The position numbers and the translations under genes are program-made. A DNA stretch of 64,000 nt from Erpobdella octoculata (taxonomy: Eukaryota > Annelida > Clitellata > Hirudinida > Erpobdellidae), in the NCBI GenBank assembly GCA_963978895.1, contig OZ022240.1, forward strand, positions 11,877,807 through 11,941,806, in the 5' to 3' direction. This document shows positions 51,019 to 63,517 of this stretch, one piece after another. The notes under the pieces are model-generated. The model saw only the letters and a list, made by a program, of their open reading frames with translations. It searched no databases and was not told the DNA's origin. Numbering within the stretch: the first letter of the stretch is position 1; the number at the start of each line of letters is the position of its first letter.

Positions 51019-52529
51019 AATCTTTATTACCAGCCTGACAATGACGCACTGTGGTTTACATTCAAATAATAAAAATAAGAATTAAATAAAATAAATACGA
51101 GTTTCGACAAGACAAAGTTAAACACATAAAATAAAATCAGGACCTTGTCTTTTTCAGAGATTTAATACAGTGTTGTGCACAAAAAGATAGAATGTTGATC
51201 CCTTTGTCTTTGGCGAGCAGATTGACGGCCTCCAGACTTTTAATGAGAAAACGAATGTTGTGTGTCGCTCCGATGAGTTGCCTAGAGCTGTGGAACCGTG
51301 GCACTGAAAACGTGATCGAATAAGTAGACGGTGCGACACGATCGCTAATTGTTGTTGTGATGGGTTTGGTCCATATAACTTGGTGAGTGTGATTGTTCTG
51401 ATCGTGAGTATGGAAAGGTGTGCCTCGTCATTACAAACTTTTATTTAGGTTGAAATCTCTGTTCGTGTGTGTGGCTTTCTCTGTATGCAAATCTTGCAAG
51501 TAAAATTTAACCAGCTTTTTGACTAGCTAGGAAGCTGAAACTTTCAGCATAGTTTTATAATGGATCACAATACATGATTCAATTAAAAAAAACCTAATTT
51601 GAACATCTTTCGTATTTCTGAATCGAGGGTATTTGAAATCAAAGTTTGTGTTGAAAAACTCGTTTTTTTGCTTGTCATTATTTTGATGTTTCTTTGCTTA
51701 TTTCTGTCTGTGCGAGAGCCACGGTGGCGTCGCAAACTCAGCCCAGATATGTCAAATTTTGTAGATGGTGGAATCGAACTCTGCCCTGAACAAGTTGAAA
51801 GAAAAACTGTAGCCCACAAACCAAACATCCATTCGAGACAAACCGTCAACACATAGATAATACTCTAAACCAACCAAACGAAATTGTAAAATAAAAAATT
51901 TTAAACACTAAAAAATAATACAAAATATGAAAAAAATTAACACTAAAAAATAAAAAATAATATAAAGTATAAAAAAAATATTTTAAAACAACGCTCTTAT
52001 AATAATGTACTAATATGTTAAAATGATTAAAGCGTTGGGCGCTAGTAGGTTATAGATATTATAAAAATAACGTCCAAAAAAAAGTTTTGTTCAAAAAATT
52101 GTAATATGTACACTTTAATATTATTTTTAATATTTTAGTACATTAGTATATGTGACGTAGCTCAATCTATTCTAGTCGGGTCTTGATGACTACGCGATGA
52201 AATAAACTAACTCGAATCTAAAAATGTTTTAGAGTTTTATTAAGACAAATGAAACACAGAAAATCGATAACTAGTCGGAGAGGACTTCGCCTCTCAAAAC
52301 GCCAGAAGAAGAAGACTGCTAAATTTCGCCTTTTTAATAATAGTTTAATGTCCTTATACATAGTATTTTAAGACATGGAGAATGGGAGGGAAGGGTAGGG
52401 GTAAAAATAGAAAAAAAAGAAAAGAAGGAAATAAGAAAAGCTAGATATTGCTAAATAATAACACGTTAGGAAGAGGAAAAGTTCTGTAGAATATAAATCT
52501 AAAATATTCTTTTTCTTCCTTTTTCCTCT
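51019..52529. other. Intron DNA with one interspersed repeat
   Basis: 51430-51680 repeats 11061-11280 (ccagctttttgactagctag). 51040-51420 has a LINE-tail-like start (aaatctttattaccagcctg). 52335-52400 holds the aatagtttaatgtccttata motif that may be the 3' UTR of the following LINE. No gene seen. Confidence 0.5.
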
Positions 52530-52640
52530 TCATACTATAACCGTTCCAGTCGACATTTACCTAGACGGAGTCTTGTAATAGCAACTTCCTTGCACCGGGG
52601 CGTTGTGGCGAACTTGATTTTTTGAGAGACTTTCGACTCA

Positions 52641-53339
52641 TTAGACCAGTAGGCTATGGGATTCCTCATCCCATCTATTTTGCCACTCACGCATTATCTC
52701 TTTCCTGATGGCCCTCTTGAAGTCTACTAGTTCTTTCTCGATCACAAGTTCGACTTTTGCATGCTTGATCGCACTTTTAGCAAGTTGATCAGCAACTTCG
52801 TTACCAGTAATGCCCACGTGACTGGGAACCCAGATCACCGTTATTTCTCTACCTTCACGTATAATCGAGTCGATTAATGCTAAGGTTGAATCAACTAATG
52901 AGGATTTGTTAGCGTTAGCGCTGTTTTTAAGAGCAAGTACAGAACTGTACGAGTCCGTGAACAGCACCAATTTGGCTGGACCGTTAGGTCTGGCCATCCA
53001 CTCGACTTCTTTTTTCATCGCTATCAGTTCGGCTGTAAAGATCGAGACATCGTCCGTCACTCTAAGGCTCAACCGATAGCTAGATCTCGGGACAAACCCA
53101 CCAACTGCGACTCTGCTTCCAATCTTGGAGGCATCGGTGTACATCTGGGTGTGATCCCGGTATGTATCCAGAATTTCAAACGCTCCTGGTAATAGCGCTG
53201 AGTCTTCTTTTGCTAACCCTCCAAGCCCTTCGTCAAAATGAGGAGGGCTGTATATCCACGGTGGCATCGCAGGAGTTGACAGCTTCTTTGGTTTCATTCT
53301 TGCAACTATTTTTTTTAGTACCGACACCCGTTTGGCCAT
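52641..53339 (-). pseudogene. LINE RNase H domain
   Basis: 232-codon minus-strand frame with MYTDASKIGSRVAVGGFV (first catalytic Asp), FTAELIAMKKEVEW (Glu), LFTDSYSSVLALKN (Asp) and VIWVPSHVGITGNEVADQLA (His/Asp). These are the RNase H catalytic positions of LINEs that carry the domain after reverse transcriptase (I-like clades). It lies downstream of the RT fragment at 53508-54257 on the same strand; the gap contains a frame break. All four catalytic residues are present. Confidence 0.85.
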
Positions 53340-53507
53340 CGGTGCTTTAGAAACGTTTTGCTTTCTCCTGAAGCAGTATCGATAGAAAATTTGTTTCCAT
53401 TTCCGTGTCTGCTGTTTCCCGACTGGCTCAAAAATCTCGCGCCGGGTGGTTTGGGATGGCTTTTCTTTTGGTTGCGAAGTTAGCTATCAGCATTTTGCGC
53501 CTCAGAT

Positions 53508-54257
53508 CTAAGGGTGTATCACTGACCCGCGCGCCGTTCTTAGGGCAGCGTGATGTAGCCTGTCATGTCTACCTTTGCAAGTAGATGAGGCACTATCAAA
53601 TGCTTCGGAACCGTACTCTATTACCGACCGAATAGAGCATCGGTAGTAGAGCATTAGGGTCTGCTTGTTGCAGCCCCACGATAGGCTAGTTAATAGTCTC
53701 ATGACGTTCAATCGTTGTTTGCACCGTTTGACTATTAAGTCAATGTGACGACCCCAATTCAGTTTTCTGTCTAATATTACTCCGAGAAAACGAACTGATG
53801 TGCTCCAATCCAGGGCGTGTAGCCACCTATATGGATCTTCGGAGAGTTCTGTCGGAACTTTCGAGACTGTGTGAAACAGACCGCTACAGATTTTTTTTGC
53901 TGATAGCTTGAATCCCCACTTTGCAAAGAAGTTTTGAACTTGGTTCATCCGTTTCTGAAAATGATGATGAATATCTTGGGAATTTTTACCGGTAACCCAC
54001 ACCGCAACATCATCTGCAAAAACAGACGTTCGTTGCCCATAGACCTCTCTGCTAGGTAGGTTATGCAGCATTAATAGAAACAGGAGTGGACTAAGAACCG
54101 AGCCCTGGGGAGTGCCATTTGCTATCTGAACAGGGTCAGACAGCGTGTTACCAATTCTCACCCTGGCTACTCGGTCACTTAAAAACGCCTGTATCCATTT
54201 TGCATTTGTCCGTGTATGCCAAGGGTAGACATTTTCCATAGCAATCCATCTCTCCAC
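53508..54257 (-). pseudogene. LINE reverse transcriptase, I-like clade
   Basis: Frame with GTPQGSVLSPLLFLLMLHNL (motif B), SVFADDVAVWV (FADD active site), FKLSAKKICSGLF and VRFLGVILDRKLNWGRHI, then LMLYYRCSIRSVIEYGSEAF, the typical end of RT and thumb. Preceding motifs lie in other frames at 54258-54600 (LAVFLDLEKAFELVW-type residues are visible in the minus-strand translation near 54280). It belongs to the same element as the RNase H frame. Confidence 0.85.
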
Positions 54258-55080
54258 ACTAGCTCAAAAGCTTTCTCGAGGTCGAGAAAAACCGCCAGTG
54301 TGCTACCTCCTTTCCACATCGATTGCTTCACGTCGTTCTGGAGTCTTAGGATGATGTCTGTGCATCCTCGTCTTTTTCGAAACCCAGATTGCTCACGGTT
54401 AATCAGGTTGGATACCTCTAGGTAGTGCCTTAGGCGATTGGCTATAATTCGCTCGGTCGTTTTACACAGAGACGATGTTAGAGAAATTGGTCGGTAGGAG
54501 TTTGGATCCGAAGGATCTTTCCGGGCTTAAGTAAAGAAACGACCGTAGATTCTCTCCACAGGTCTAGTACCTCCCTTTTCGCCCAAGAAAGGTTAATAAA
54601 TTCCAATAGTTTATCCAATAGTTTATCCAACCGATTTCCTTCAACATTTCATAGCAAATACCGTCTGGCCCCGAGCTTTGCTTTTGCTGCACTTAAGCAA
54701 AACCTCCTCCAACTCTTTCCGGGTGATGTCGGTATTCAAACCATGCACGTCATCATTTTCCAGCACACTAGCCTGGAGAGCATTCTGGATTCTCTCTTTA
54801 TCCGCGGCTTTAAGGTCTATATACTCGGGTAACAGATTTGCGTTGGAAGCATTTCAGCTGATTGTCTGTGCAATCATATCGGCTTTGGTTTTATTGGTAA
54901 AAACGGTTTTTCTGTCATTTTTCAACGCAGGAACCCTGAAACCAGACTGAGTACCGGTAATATTTTTAACTGCCTTCCACATATCTCCCAACTTGGAGTG
55001 TGAGTTCAGACTGGAGCAGAACCTACGCCAGTGGTTTCTTTTAGCATCTCTCACTGCGGCCTGTGCCTCGTTTTTCAACC
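54258..55080 (-). pseudogene. LINE region between endonuclease and RT
   Basis: The last piece (55078-54854) reads AAVRDAKRNHWRRFCSSLNS and MWKAVKNITGTQSGFRVPAL, the linker found upstream of RT in I-like and Jockey-like LINEs. Several frame breaks separate it from the RT. The 5' endonuclease is absent, so the copy is 5'-truncated near 55080-55130. Confidence 0.72.
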
Positions 55081-55189
55081 GTTTTTAGGCCTCAAATTTA
55101 TCTTGCAAATACCTACGTTGAAGGGCGTTTAGTGTGTCTCAGCATATCAACAACATTCACTTGTTGTAGTTCGTGGCCTAGAAGTCAAT

Positions 55190-56966
55190 TGACATATTCC
55201 ACCAAACTCGCATTATTATTGGTGTAAGCAGCTCTACCAGTTTAGTTCATTTATTAAACTCATCTGGCAAAGCCCTGCACGGGCCGATTTTTTCGGTCAG
55301 ATCAGCTGGCAGATCGTTTCAGACAGAAGCAGCAGCATGGCAGAAAGCACGGCAAGCAAAATTATTCCGCACCGTATACCTCTGCAACTGACAAGCGGAG
55401 CTTGACTGGAGAGTTCTAGGTGCGACATGAAAACTCAGCAGTTCAGCAAGATGAGCAGGCTTATTGGTCGTGATTGCCTTGGACGTCAGGACTGTAATTT
55501 TGAACCTGATTCGAGCCTCAATCGGAAGCCAGTGTACGGCCAGCCATGATGGGGTAATATGATCACGCTTTCTGGTTCTAGTCACAACCCGAGAAAGAGC
55601 ATTGAGGACCCGCTGCAATTTTCCAAGGGTACCAATAGAACCTCCATAAAAGAAAGAGCTACAATAATCAAGCTTGGCACCGAATACAGAGCCGGCGACG
55701 ATATGTAATGGTGAATGTGACGCAAAGCTCTGATGTGGAAATGGGACGCTCTGCAAACATTGTCCACATGATTATTGAAAAAAAGGGTTTTGTCAAGAGT
55801 AACTCCAAGACTTTTAACCGTTTTAGAGACACCAATCAAGGACCCACCGAGCATCACAGCTGGGGGTGCAGCCTTTTGCCGAATCCTCGCTCCGGTACCA
55901 ATAAAGATGACTTCTGATTTGCTTGGGTTTAGGGCAAGGCAATTCATTGAGAACCAGTTGTGAACCGCCGTGAAACAGTCATTCAAGGCAGCATGCCTGT
56001 TTTCATCTTAATTAATATATAACAGAGTGTCGTCCGCATACTGAGCGCGATGCACCCCAAACAATGAAATGACTTGCGAAATCGGTGCCACATTGATCCA
56101 AGCACGGAATCTTGGGGAACACCAAACTTGCAGAAGACGATGTCGGAGATATAATCACCTAATTGGAGTACTGCGATCGACCATTAAGATATGACCCAAT
56201 CCAGAGGAGAGCGGAACCGGAAACAGCAAAAGAGAACTCCAACCGACGTAAAAGAGTGTTGATATCAATAGTGTCAAAAGCAGCGGACAAATCCAATAAC
56301 ACAAGAATTGACCTCCACCAGAGTCGGCGGCACATCGTATATCATTGACCAAACGAAGAATGGCTGCCTCCGTCGAAAATCCACGCACATAGGCCGTTTG
56401 AAAGCGGCTATAGTTAGGAGATATCTCTAGATATGGTATAATTCTAGATAAGAAGAGTTTTTCCAGTATCTTTGAAATCGTTTGATTTGAAATTGGTCGA
56501 AAACTTGCAGGATCATCACGATCGAGATATTTTTTTCAAGAGAGGTGTTACCGACTCCATTTTGTAGCAACTTGGAAATGATCCTTTCTTAAAAGAGAAA
56601 ATTGCAAGAGGAGCTATGAGGACCAAGAACACGTCGGGACAGAATCTAATGACAAGAGCTGGAATGTGATCAATACGAGATGACTTTGCTGAGTCGTTTA
56701 ACCTCATCCAAAGTCGGCGGATCTAGGCAGCATAGCTGCGGTACGATGAAAGCACCGTCAGCGTAGAAAGCATCGAATTTGCCTCCAGGCAGCCTGGATA
56801 AAATAGCAGTTTTAACGGACTGAATCTTGTTGGTGATCTTTTGCTGTTTCCGGTTCCGCTCTCCTCTGGATTGGGTCATATCTGAATGGTCGATCGCAGT
56901 ACTACATTTTTCGTCCCCCTTAGTCAACATTGGCCACGGGTGTTGTATGAAGTAAATAATAAGCTT
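55190..56966 (-). pseudogene. CR1/L2-like LINE reverse transcriptase, 3' half
   Basis: Read from 56966 down: QHPWPMLTKGDEKCSTAIDH, a linker, LCCLDPPTLDEVKRLSK, SRIDHIPALVIRFCPDV and FKKGSFPSCYKMESVTPLLK (RT motifs 1-2), [37 protein letters not shown] followed by VIFIG, SLGVTLDKTLFFNNHV, then KLDYCSSFFYGG, LNALSRVVTRTRK, HITPSWLAVHWLPIEARIRF and FCHAAASVWNDLP. The YCSS/HWLPI block is diagnostic for the CR1/L2 group. Many frame changes. The element is split at 56967 by a later insertion and continues at 58713-59430. Confidence 0.82.
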
Positions 56967-57550
56967 CTGCGTCTCGTTATTTTTTTTGGAACGATACGAT
57001 ACGATTTTTGAAATTTGTCTCGAATTAAACGATACGATACGAGACGCCTCGATCAATAACGAGGCGATTTCGATACGATACGATACGATATCGGGATCTC
57101 GACTGAAGTTTTGGAAATTTTGTCTCGAATAAAACGAGAATGATGAACTATACGCGACAGACAATATTAATAACTACATTAAAGGAATTCATTGAAAAAA
57201 AATATTTAAATAGTAAAAAATTTATAAAAAGTTACAAAATTTATTTGTTTTTTAAAACTTGAAGTAAGTTTCATTTGTTTAGTTTCGGTACATCTATTTG
57301 TCTAAATTTACACTTTAAATAATGACAAACCCGAGAAAGTACCTTTATGCAAGAATTAAGAAAGTGAAGAAAACCCAGCGGGCTTATTTATAGGCGATGG
57401 CGAATCCGGTTGGCAAGAAAGAAGCTGAGAAAGTTTTGACTTCCAGCTGCAGACGACGTGCACACTACAGGTGGCACACACATACTCACATACAACCAGG
57501 AATATAATCGAGATTATAAAGATATATCTTAGATGAGCTACTATTACGGT

Positions 57551-57720
<170 letters not shown>

Positions 57721-58132
57721 TCCATACATAATAAAACACTTTCTCAAACTTATAATAATAAAGTTAATTAAACAGCAGATCTCCACCAGAGATCGGAACA
57801 AAGTGTTTGAACATTTATTTTGCAATCCAAACATTAATATAGAAAGAAGAAAGTAGAAAACAAAAACTACGGGAAAAGTGAGCGTGAAATCAACTGTGTG
57901 GCTGACTGGTTGTGTACTTAATTTGTATTTTAGTGACACTTTGGCTGAACGCGTCGACACTTGTTTACTCACTGAAAGCGTGTTTATTAATACTCGGCTA
58001 CTTTTATTGATTTTAAGTCTAATTCTGCATATATTGAAAACAAACTAACTGCTGTTTAATTAACTTTATTATTATCAGTTTGAGAAAGTGTTTTTTCGAT
58101 TTTAATATATACCGTTTTATTATTATAAATGA

Positions 58133-58175
58133 AGCTCTTAAGATGGTTAAATTAACCGAAACTGGCCAGTCAGCT
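58133..58175 (+). ncRNA. Hammerhead ribozyme, Penelope family C, copy 1, core mutated
   Basis: Stem I AGCT/AGCT, stem II GGTTA AAT TAACC, GAAA and stem III ACTGG/CCAGT are intact, but the core reads CTTAAGA. The invariant G of CUGANGA is T, so cleavage is predicted to be lost. Confidence 0.8.
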
Positions 58176-58309
58176 GGAAAAAATAAAGATTTTAAAACGT
58201 TGTTTGGTGTAGTTTCAGAAAGGAAAGATATTGTTGTTTTGCAAGGTTTATACAAGAAACTGTCGAATGCAAAATGGGCGACAAAGTTTAATGAAACTTG
58301 CTTGCGGGA

Positions 58310-58310
<1 letters not shown>
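58143..58310 (+). pseudogene. Penelope-like family C, N-terminal fragment
   Basis: [40 protein letters not shown], then [15 protein letters not shown] before (TA)n. The family C 3' UTR precedes it (57900-58132), so it is the downstream terminal repeat. Confidence 0.78.

Positions 58311-58365
<55 letters not shown>
58311..58365. repeat. (TA)n after Penelope family C module
   Basis: 55 bp of TA beginning a few codons before the usual stop point of the module. Confidence 0.95.
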
Positions 58366-58367
<2 letters not shown>

Positions 58368-58712
58368 GGCTACAGGCTGTCAGGAAAACCGAATTTAAAG
58401 TGGCGATGATAATAGTTATAAACTTCTGTCAATAGGTAGATTAATTAATCAATGTTAATGAATCAATTGCAAATATTCACAGTTGTGACAATCGTTAATT
58501 AAATATGTATGGCTTTCGTTATTTATTGGAATTTTTTTTTTTAAATCTCGGTATTTGTTTCGAGACTTTATACAAAAACCAAATTTAAGTCTCGCTATAT
58601 TATTTCGATACGAGACTTCTTCCGCAGGCTGTATCGTTTCAATGGCGATACGGGATCTTCCGTATCGTTTTGAAATCTCCATTGATTTCGAGATAACGAT
58701 TTCGGGATGCAG

Positions 58713-59430
58713 ATGCTTAGTAAGTAACGTATAGCGGACCATCTAGCACTTGGGCACGACAGCGAGGCTTGAATCTTGTCCTACAGGGAGGCAATGACAG
58801 CCCCGTTTGCGACCATGACCATCTCCTCTCCAAACGGCGGCACTCCCGTTTTGCAAAAACAGCGTCACGTGAGGGCCAACCGCTGTGACGACAAAAATTT
58901 GAAGGAGCCAGCTTGGTGCGCGTCTGCGTAAGAGAATGAACAATAAGAACGTACATCACAACCCTGTCGATCTGATCAGCAAACTTACTGGACGTCGCTG
59001 CTGGACTGGTGAACAGATCTGAGTTGTTTATATTCTCCTGAAACTTACGTAGATCCATGAACTTGATGTTGCAAAAACTGTATGTGATGGATGCACGTGG
59101 TGGTCGTGGTTGTCCATGATCGGACCACGAGATGAGATCATGGTCTGAGACATCGTGAGATGAATGGACCCCAATCACTGTGAACTCTCTTTCGCTGCCG
59201 TGTGATGTGTCGGAGCGAGAACGTATTGGTAGATTCCGTGCTGGTCGGACAGAAGAGTTAATCCGGCATCAACAGAAGAATCGAGACCAGGGCAATTAGT
59301 TTGAATTATTTGATTGAAACATTTGATTGCGTTAGGGCCGTCGGATGTGATCCAAGTTTCAATTAAGCATAGTGTGTCGACGTTTTCATCATCGGCTGCT
59401 TTACGAACTAAGATTGTGAATTTAGCATGT
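58713..59430 (-). pseudogene. CR1/L2-like LINE endonuclease, 5' half of the split element
   Basis: Minus-strand pieces: ENVDTLCLIETWITSDGPNA (APE endonuclease start), then NQIIQTNCPGLDSSVDAG, LTLLSDQHGIYQYV, SSHDVSDHDLISWSDH (the SDH motif of the endonuclease) and a Pro/Arg-rich linker SRDAVFAKRECRRLERRWSW. Frames change at least twice. It continues in the same orientation at 56966 across the insertion. Confidence 0.78.
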
Positions 59431-59763
59431 CCATTTTCATTAGATTATGAATAAAATATAACCAATTGACACACCCTTCTACTGTTTCATCCGGGGGGTT
59501 CTATATTCTAAGAAAACCGTTCTCGCAGCATCTGTTCCGAACTGCACGTAATCTAATTATTATTGTTTAGAAGCATAGCAGTGAGCAATAAATCAATTAA
59601 CCAAAAACAAATAATAATAAAGAAAATTAAACTACCAGAAGCAAATAATTAAATTTAAATAAGAGTCTAGAAAATTTCGTCTAAGATGACGAAATATAAC
59701 TGGGTATTTGAAGAACACGCTATTTACATAGAAATTTATAGAGAAGTCAATTTCAAAAATTAC
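59431..59763. other. Intron, no feature seen
   Basis: AT-rich, next to the 59764-59900 exon. Confidence 0.5.
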
Positions 59764-59900
59764 CTATGCTCATAGCCAGCCATGTCCGCTTCTAATCTTT
59801 TGCGATCACTTTGCAAGTTGCTAATAGTAATGTTAATTTCATTCATGTGCTGAGATGATTCAGAGTTGTCAGCTTCCAGTTTCTTGCGGGCTTTTTCTGA
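59764..59900 (-). CDS. Paramyosin or myosin heavy chain, most upstream visible exon
   Basis: SEKARKKLEADNSESSQHMN, then EINITISNLQSDRKRLEADM and AGYEH plus two bases of an Arg codon. AEKxRKxxExxLxxxxxxxNxL then KxKLExDI is the matching stretch in paramyosin and myosin rods. Acceptor TTTTAG at 59901-59906, donor AG GTAATT at 59763. The next exon (49773-50001) is 9.8 kb away and completes the codon in frame. No further upstream exon is recognisable between 59901 and 64000, so the gene must continue beyond the window or behind a longer intron. Confidence 0.85.
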
Positions 59901-59906
59901 CTAAAA

Positions 59907-60279
59907 TTAGGTTATGTTTTTCGAGTATTAAAAAACAGACAAATTATTTAGAGGGTGTTTATATATGTTAAATTTGAATTTTTTGATAAATTCGTTATTT
60001 TAAAAATCTTTATTTTAACATCACGCTGTATAGACGGGTAGAACCAAATATAACCCTTAAAACATTCGAAACAAGCAAAAAAGTTGTTTCAATTATGGAT
60101 CAGTGACTGTGACAACTTGGAAAAGCTCCACCCGGATGCGACTTTTTTCTCGCAGAAGAAAACCAAGTCTCATCATGTCCAATAAGTTGTGATTGGTTGA
60201 AATAAGAAAGCGTAGAAATTTCAGCTTTAGAGCTAGATAAACTTGGATAGCTATTGTCTATGGATAGCTATTGTGATTA
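59907..60279. other. No feature seen
   Basis: AT-rich intron or intergenic DNA. Confidence 0.45.
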
Positions 60280-60930
60280 TTAAAAACAGTAACAATCGTA
60301 TGTTATCAGCCCTGAGTTTACAGAAATTAAATAGCATGCACCAGAAAGCTGGCGAAGCCAACCAAACCGTGTTTTGATGCCATCAGGCTGTAGATGCCCA
60401 AGAAGAACGTAATTGAACGCTCGATGATCTAGCAAGTAACGAACACATTCTGTCAGTACTTTGCAGGTGTGTTGCATGGCAAGAAATGTTTCTTTATTCA
60501 AACCAGGCTTTTTACACTCTTTCCACCTCTTCATAAAATCAGCCATTCATCAAGGAAATGCAACTTCCAGTCTGCTGATGATCTCACCAGGTCCATCCAT
60601 AATAATGAAGAAGCACATCATGGGTCAAATAACAGAACAATAAACTGCCAACTTTACAGTTTTTTATAAGAAATTTTCTGTTTGTTGTTGCATTGTCAAA
60701 AGAGATTGCAGTAACATTAATTGGCAGGTTAGATAGCATCGACATTACTTTTCGATAACAAATATTCAGTTTTTCTGCTGACAATTTGTTCATTGGAAAA
60801 ACTGCAACAATATTTTTATATTTACCAGCCAATGACGTGATCAGCAATGTTGATGCCATACTTTTATAATTATCTAATCCAATCAGATTCTTTCCACTAA
60901 ACTCTTGTCGCTTTGCAACATCTCAGTAGC
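60280..60930 (-). pseudogene. P-element-like (THAP9-type) transposase fragment
   Basis: Minus-strand frames: ASTLLITSLAGKYKNIVAVF, NKLSAEKLNICYRKVMSML and AISFDNATTNRKFL (60860-60584), then after a gap FMKRWKECKKPGLNKETFLA, VRYLLDHRAFNYVLLGHLQP and GRFGQYRQL-like TRFGWLRQLSGACYL (60546-60280). This is the GTP-binding/insertion and C-terminal region of a P transposase, clearly different from the P elements at 8830 and 37290. A frame break with a stop lies at about 60584-60546. Confidence 0.75.
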
Positions 60931-61112
60931 CGTTCAGTACAGTGGCCATTCAGTACGGTTCTCACCTAACCATCTAATTATAGTTCGTTTCTTTTTACTG
61001 AATTGATTGTTTTGATTCGGTTCATCATGATGATTCGTTCAATTAACTCATTTGCTGAGCTAATTAAGTACCCATACACGCACTTGCTGAATGAATTGTT
61101 TCTTTATTAATT
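60916..61112 (-). repeat. Inverted copy of the 3318-3514 segment
   Basis: See 3318-3514. At the left edge the homology stops at cgttcagtacagtgg/agccgttcag and P-like sequence begins. Confidence 0.8.
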
Positions 61113-61308
61113 ACTTATATATATATTGTTATATCTATGGTACTGATTTTACTTTTCCCGTATATTTATACCCCGAGAACTATCATCATTAACAGGGATT
61201 TTATTAGAAAGTATAAGTAGCATTAACCAAGCTTTATTTATTATTGTCCAATAAACTAGAAAACCATTCTTTTGGACCTGTAATACGATTTGACGATTTT
61301 ACAGCAAT

Positions 61309-61759
<451 letters not shown>

Positions 61760-61905
61760 CCATACATAATTGGGGACAATATTTTCCCGCAAGCAAGTTT
61801 CATTGAACTTTGTCGCCCATTTTGCATTCAACAGTTTCTTGTATAAACCTTGCAAAACAACAATATCTTTCCTTTCTGAAACTACACCAAGCAACGTTTT
61901 AAAAT
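61760..61905 (-). pseudogene. Penelope-like family C, N-terminal fragment, inverted
   Basis: Same as 27384-27521: [17 protein letters not shown] to [12 protein letters not shown]. Confidence 0.78.
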
Positions 61906-62465
61906 ATATAACCGTTTTATTATTCCCTACTATAAAAGCGCAATGATGTATTATGTATTATGTCACCCGATTAGCATCTGCAAGTCTGAAAAAACTCACG
62001 TTGATAGATTACGAGACGTAGGGCACTTTTTTGTTAAAATGTTTAAATAAAAAGTTATTAGCCGCAAAAGTTCTACGCTTTGCGGATATATATAATGCAT
62101 CGTACGTCATCACTCAGTATAAACAAGTTGAAAATAAATAAATCTCCGAAGTACGCCGGCGGGTTTTCCAAAGTTTGAGATTACGTCATTAAACAATATG
62201 AACAAGATGAAAATAAACAAATCACCAAAAGCGTGTTTTCCTATAAATTTTAGATTACGTCATCACACATTATAAACAAATTGAAAATAAATAGAGGTGG
62301 TTTTATTCGACTAGCTGAAAAAACTCAGTGGGTACTGCGTAAAGTTATTAATATAATAGCGCTTTGGTTTTGTTTTTGAGCTTAGAGTGCGAATTGAGTG
62401 CGACAACCTTTACTATTAATATGTAAAAACTCACACGCTTCGCGCGCGAAGCGTGCGTCAAGTTC
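61906..62465 (-). repeat. Mosaic repeat family, fourth block (inverted)
   Basis: 61920-62180 is the reverse of 27090-27370. The remainder carries the acttcg and hairpin modules and ends with the cttcgcgcgcgaag palindrome at 62432-62455, right next to a family C ribozyme. Confidence 0.8.
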
Positions 62466-62478
62466 TGGTTATAAATGA

Positions 62479-62521
62479 AGCTCTGAAGATGGTTAAATTA
62501 ACCGAAACTGGCCAGTCAGCT
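62479..62521 (+). ncRNA. Hammerhead ribozyme, Penelope family C, copy 2
   Basis: Stem I AGCT/AGCT, core CTGAAGA (intact), stem II GGTTA AAT TAACC, GAAA, stem III ACTGG/CCAGT, predicted cleavage after C62517. Only four stem I pairs. Confidence 0.83.
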
Positions 62522-62628
62522 GGAAAAAATAAAGATTTTAAAACGTTGCTTAATGTAGTTTCAGAAAGGAAAGATATTGTTGTTTTGCAAGGTTTATACA
62601 AGAAACTGTTGAATGCAAAATGGGCGAC
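62489..62628 (+). pseudogene. Penelope-like family C, N-terminal fragment
   Basis: MVKLTETGQSAGKNKDFKTL to [10 protein letters not shown], where it is fused to the inverted family E module without a TA tract. Confidence 0.78.
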
Positions 62629-62740
62629 ATTTATTAAAAGTCACCGCATACTTACACGATACAAGTTTTTGAAGACTTCTTTCAACACTACGAAAATTCT
62701 TTCGCACACTTTTAACCGAAAACAGTTCACGATTCATCAT
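62629..62740 (-). pseudogene. Penelope-like family E, N-terminal fragment, inverted
   Basis: Minus strand from an ATG at 62740: NRELFSVKSVRKNFRSV, then ERSLQKLVSCKYAVTFNK. It has the same pattern as the other families (xLxKLxxxKW/YAxxFN), so it is a fifth, more divergent lineage. The fusion to family C occurs at the homologous K-W/Y position. Confidence 0.6.
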
Positions 62741-62752
62741 TTTATTTAATTT

Positions 62753-62792
62753 GCCGACGCGTTTCAGACTACCTTTACTTCATTTTCAGGGC
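62753..62792 (-). ncRNA. Degenerate hammerhead-like motif, Penelope family E
   Basis: Minus strand. Stem I GCC/GGC, core CTGAAAA (the G required at position 8 is A), poorly paired stem II, GAAA, stem III ACGCGT, then C. It sits just upstream of the family E start. Probably inactive. Confidence 0.4.
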
Positions 62793-62844
62793 TCATTGTA
62801 AACAAAATCCGCAAAGAACTTAAAGTGTGCGAAAGAATTATATA

Positions 62845-63163
<319 letters not shown>

Positions 63164-63229
63164 CCTCAGGGTCAAAAGTAAAACGAGGAAAAGTAAACAA
63201 ACAGAAAGAACCGAAATTGTCAAAGAATA

Positions 63230-63465
63230 TAAAGAAGTATTATAAAGAAGATAATAAAAAAGGAAGTTTCTGTTATAGACCCCGTCAGGAATAAACTAGG
63301 TTTATATATTTATTACATAAACTTGAAACTTTACAATTTGGTCATCAAGAATGATAGAACAAGTATCACTGACCCGTTGCAACAAAGTCTTGTGGTGTAC
63401 CATTTCAAATGTTCTATTCCACATTGTAAGGTGGATACATACATTGGTCACACTACCACCAATAG
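63230..63465 (+). pseudogene. Penelope-like family B, endonuclease fragment
   Basis: [20 protein letters not shown], then [19 protein letters not shown] and DTYIGHTTT, where it jumps to the 3' UTR (accaatagtataaatt). The deletion again begins right after the YIG motif, close to but not at the same base as the one at 35236. Confidence 0.8.
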
Positions 63466-63517
63466 TATAAATTTTATATTCTTTTGATTTGATAGGTAGA
63501 GTGTTTTTTCGTTTTTG

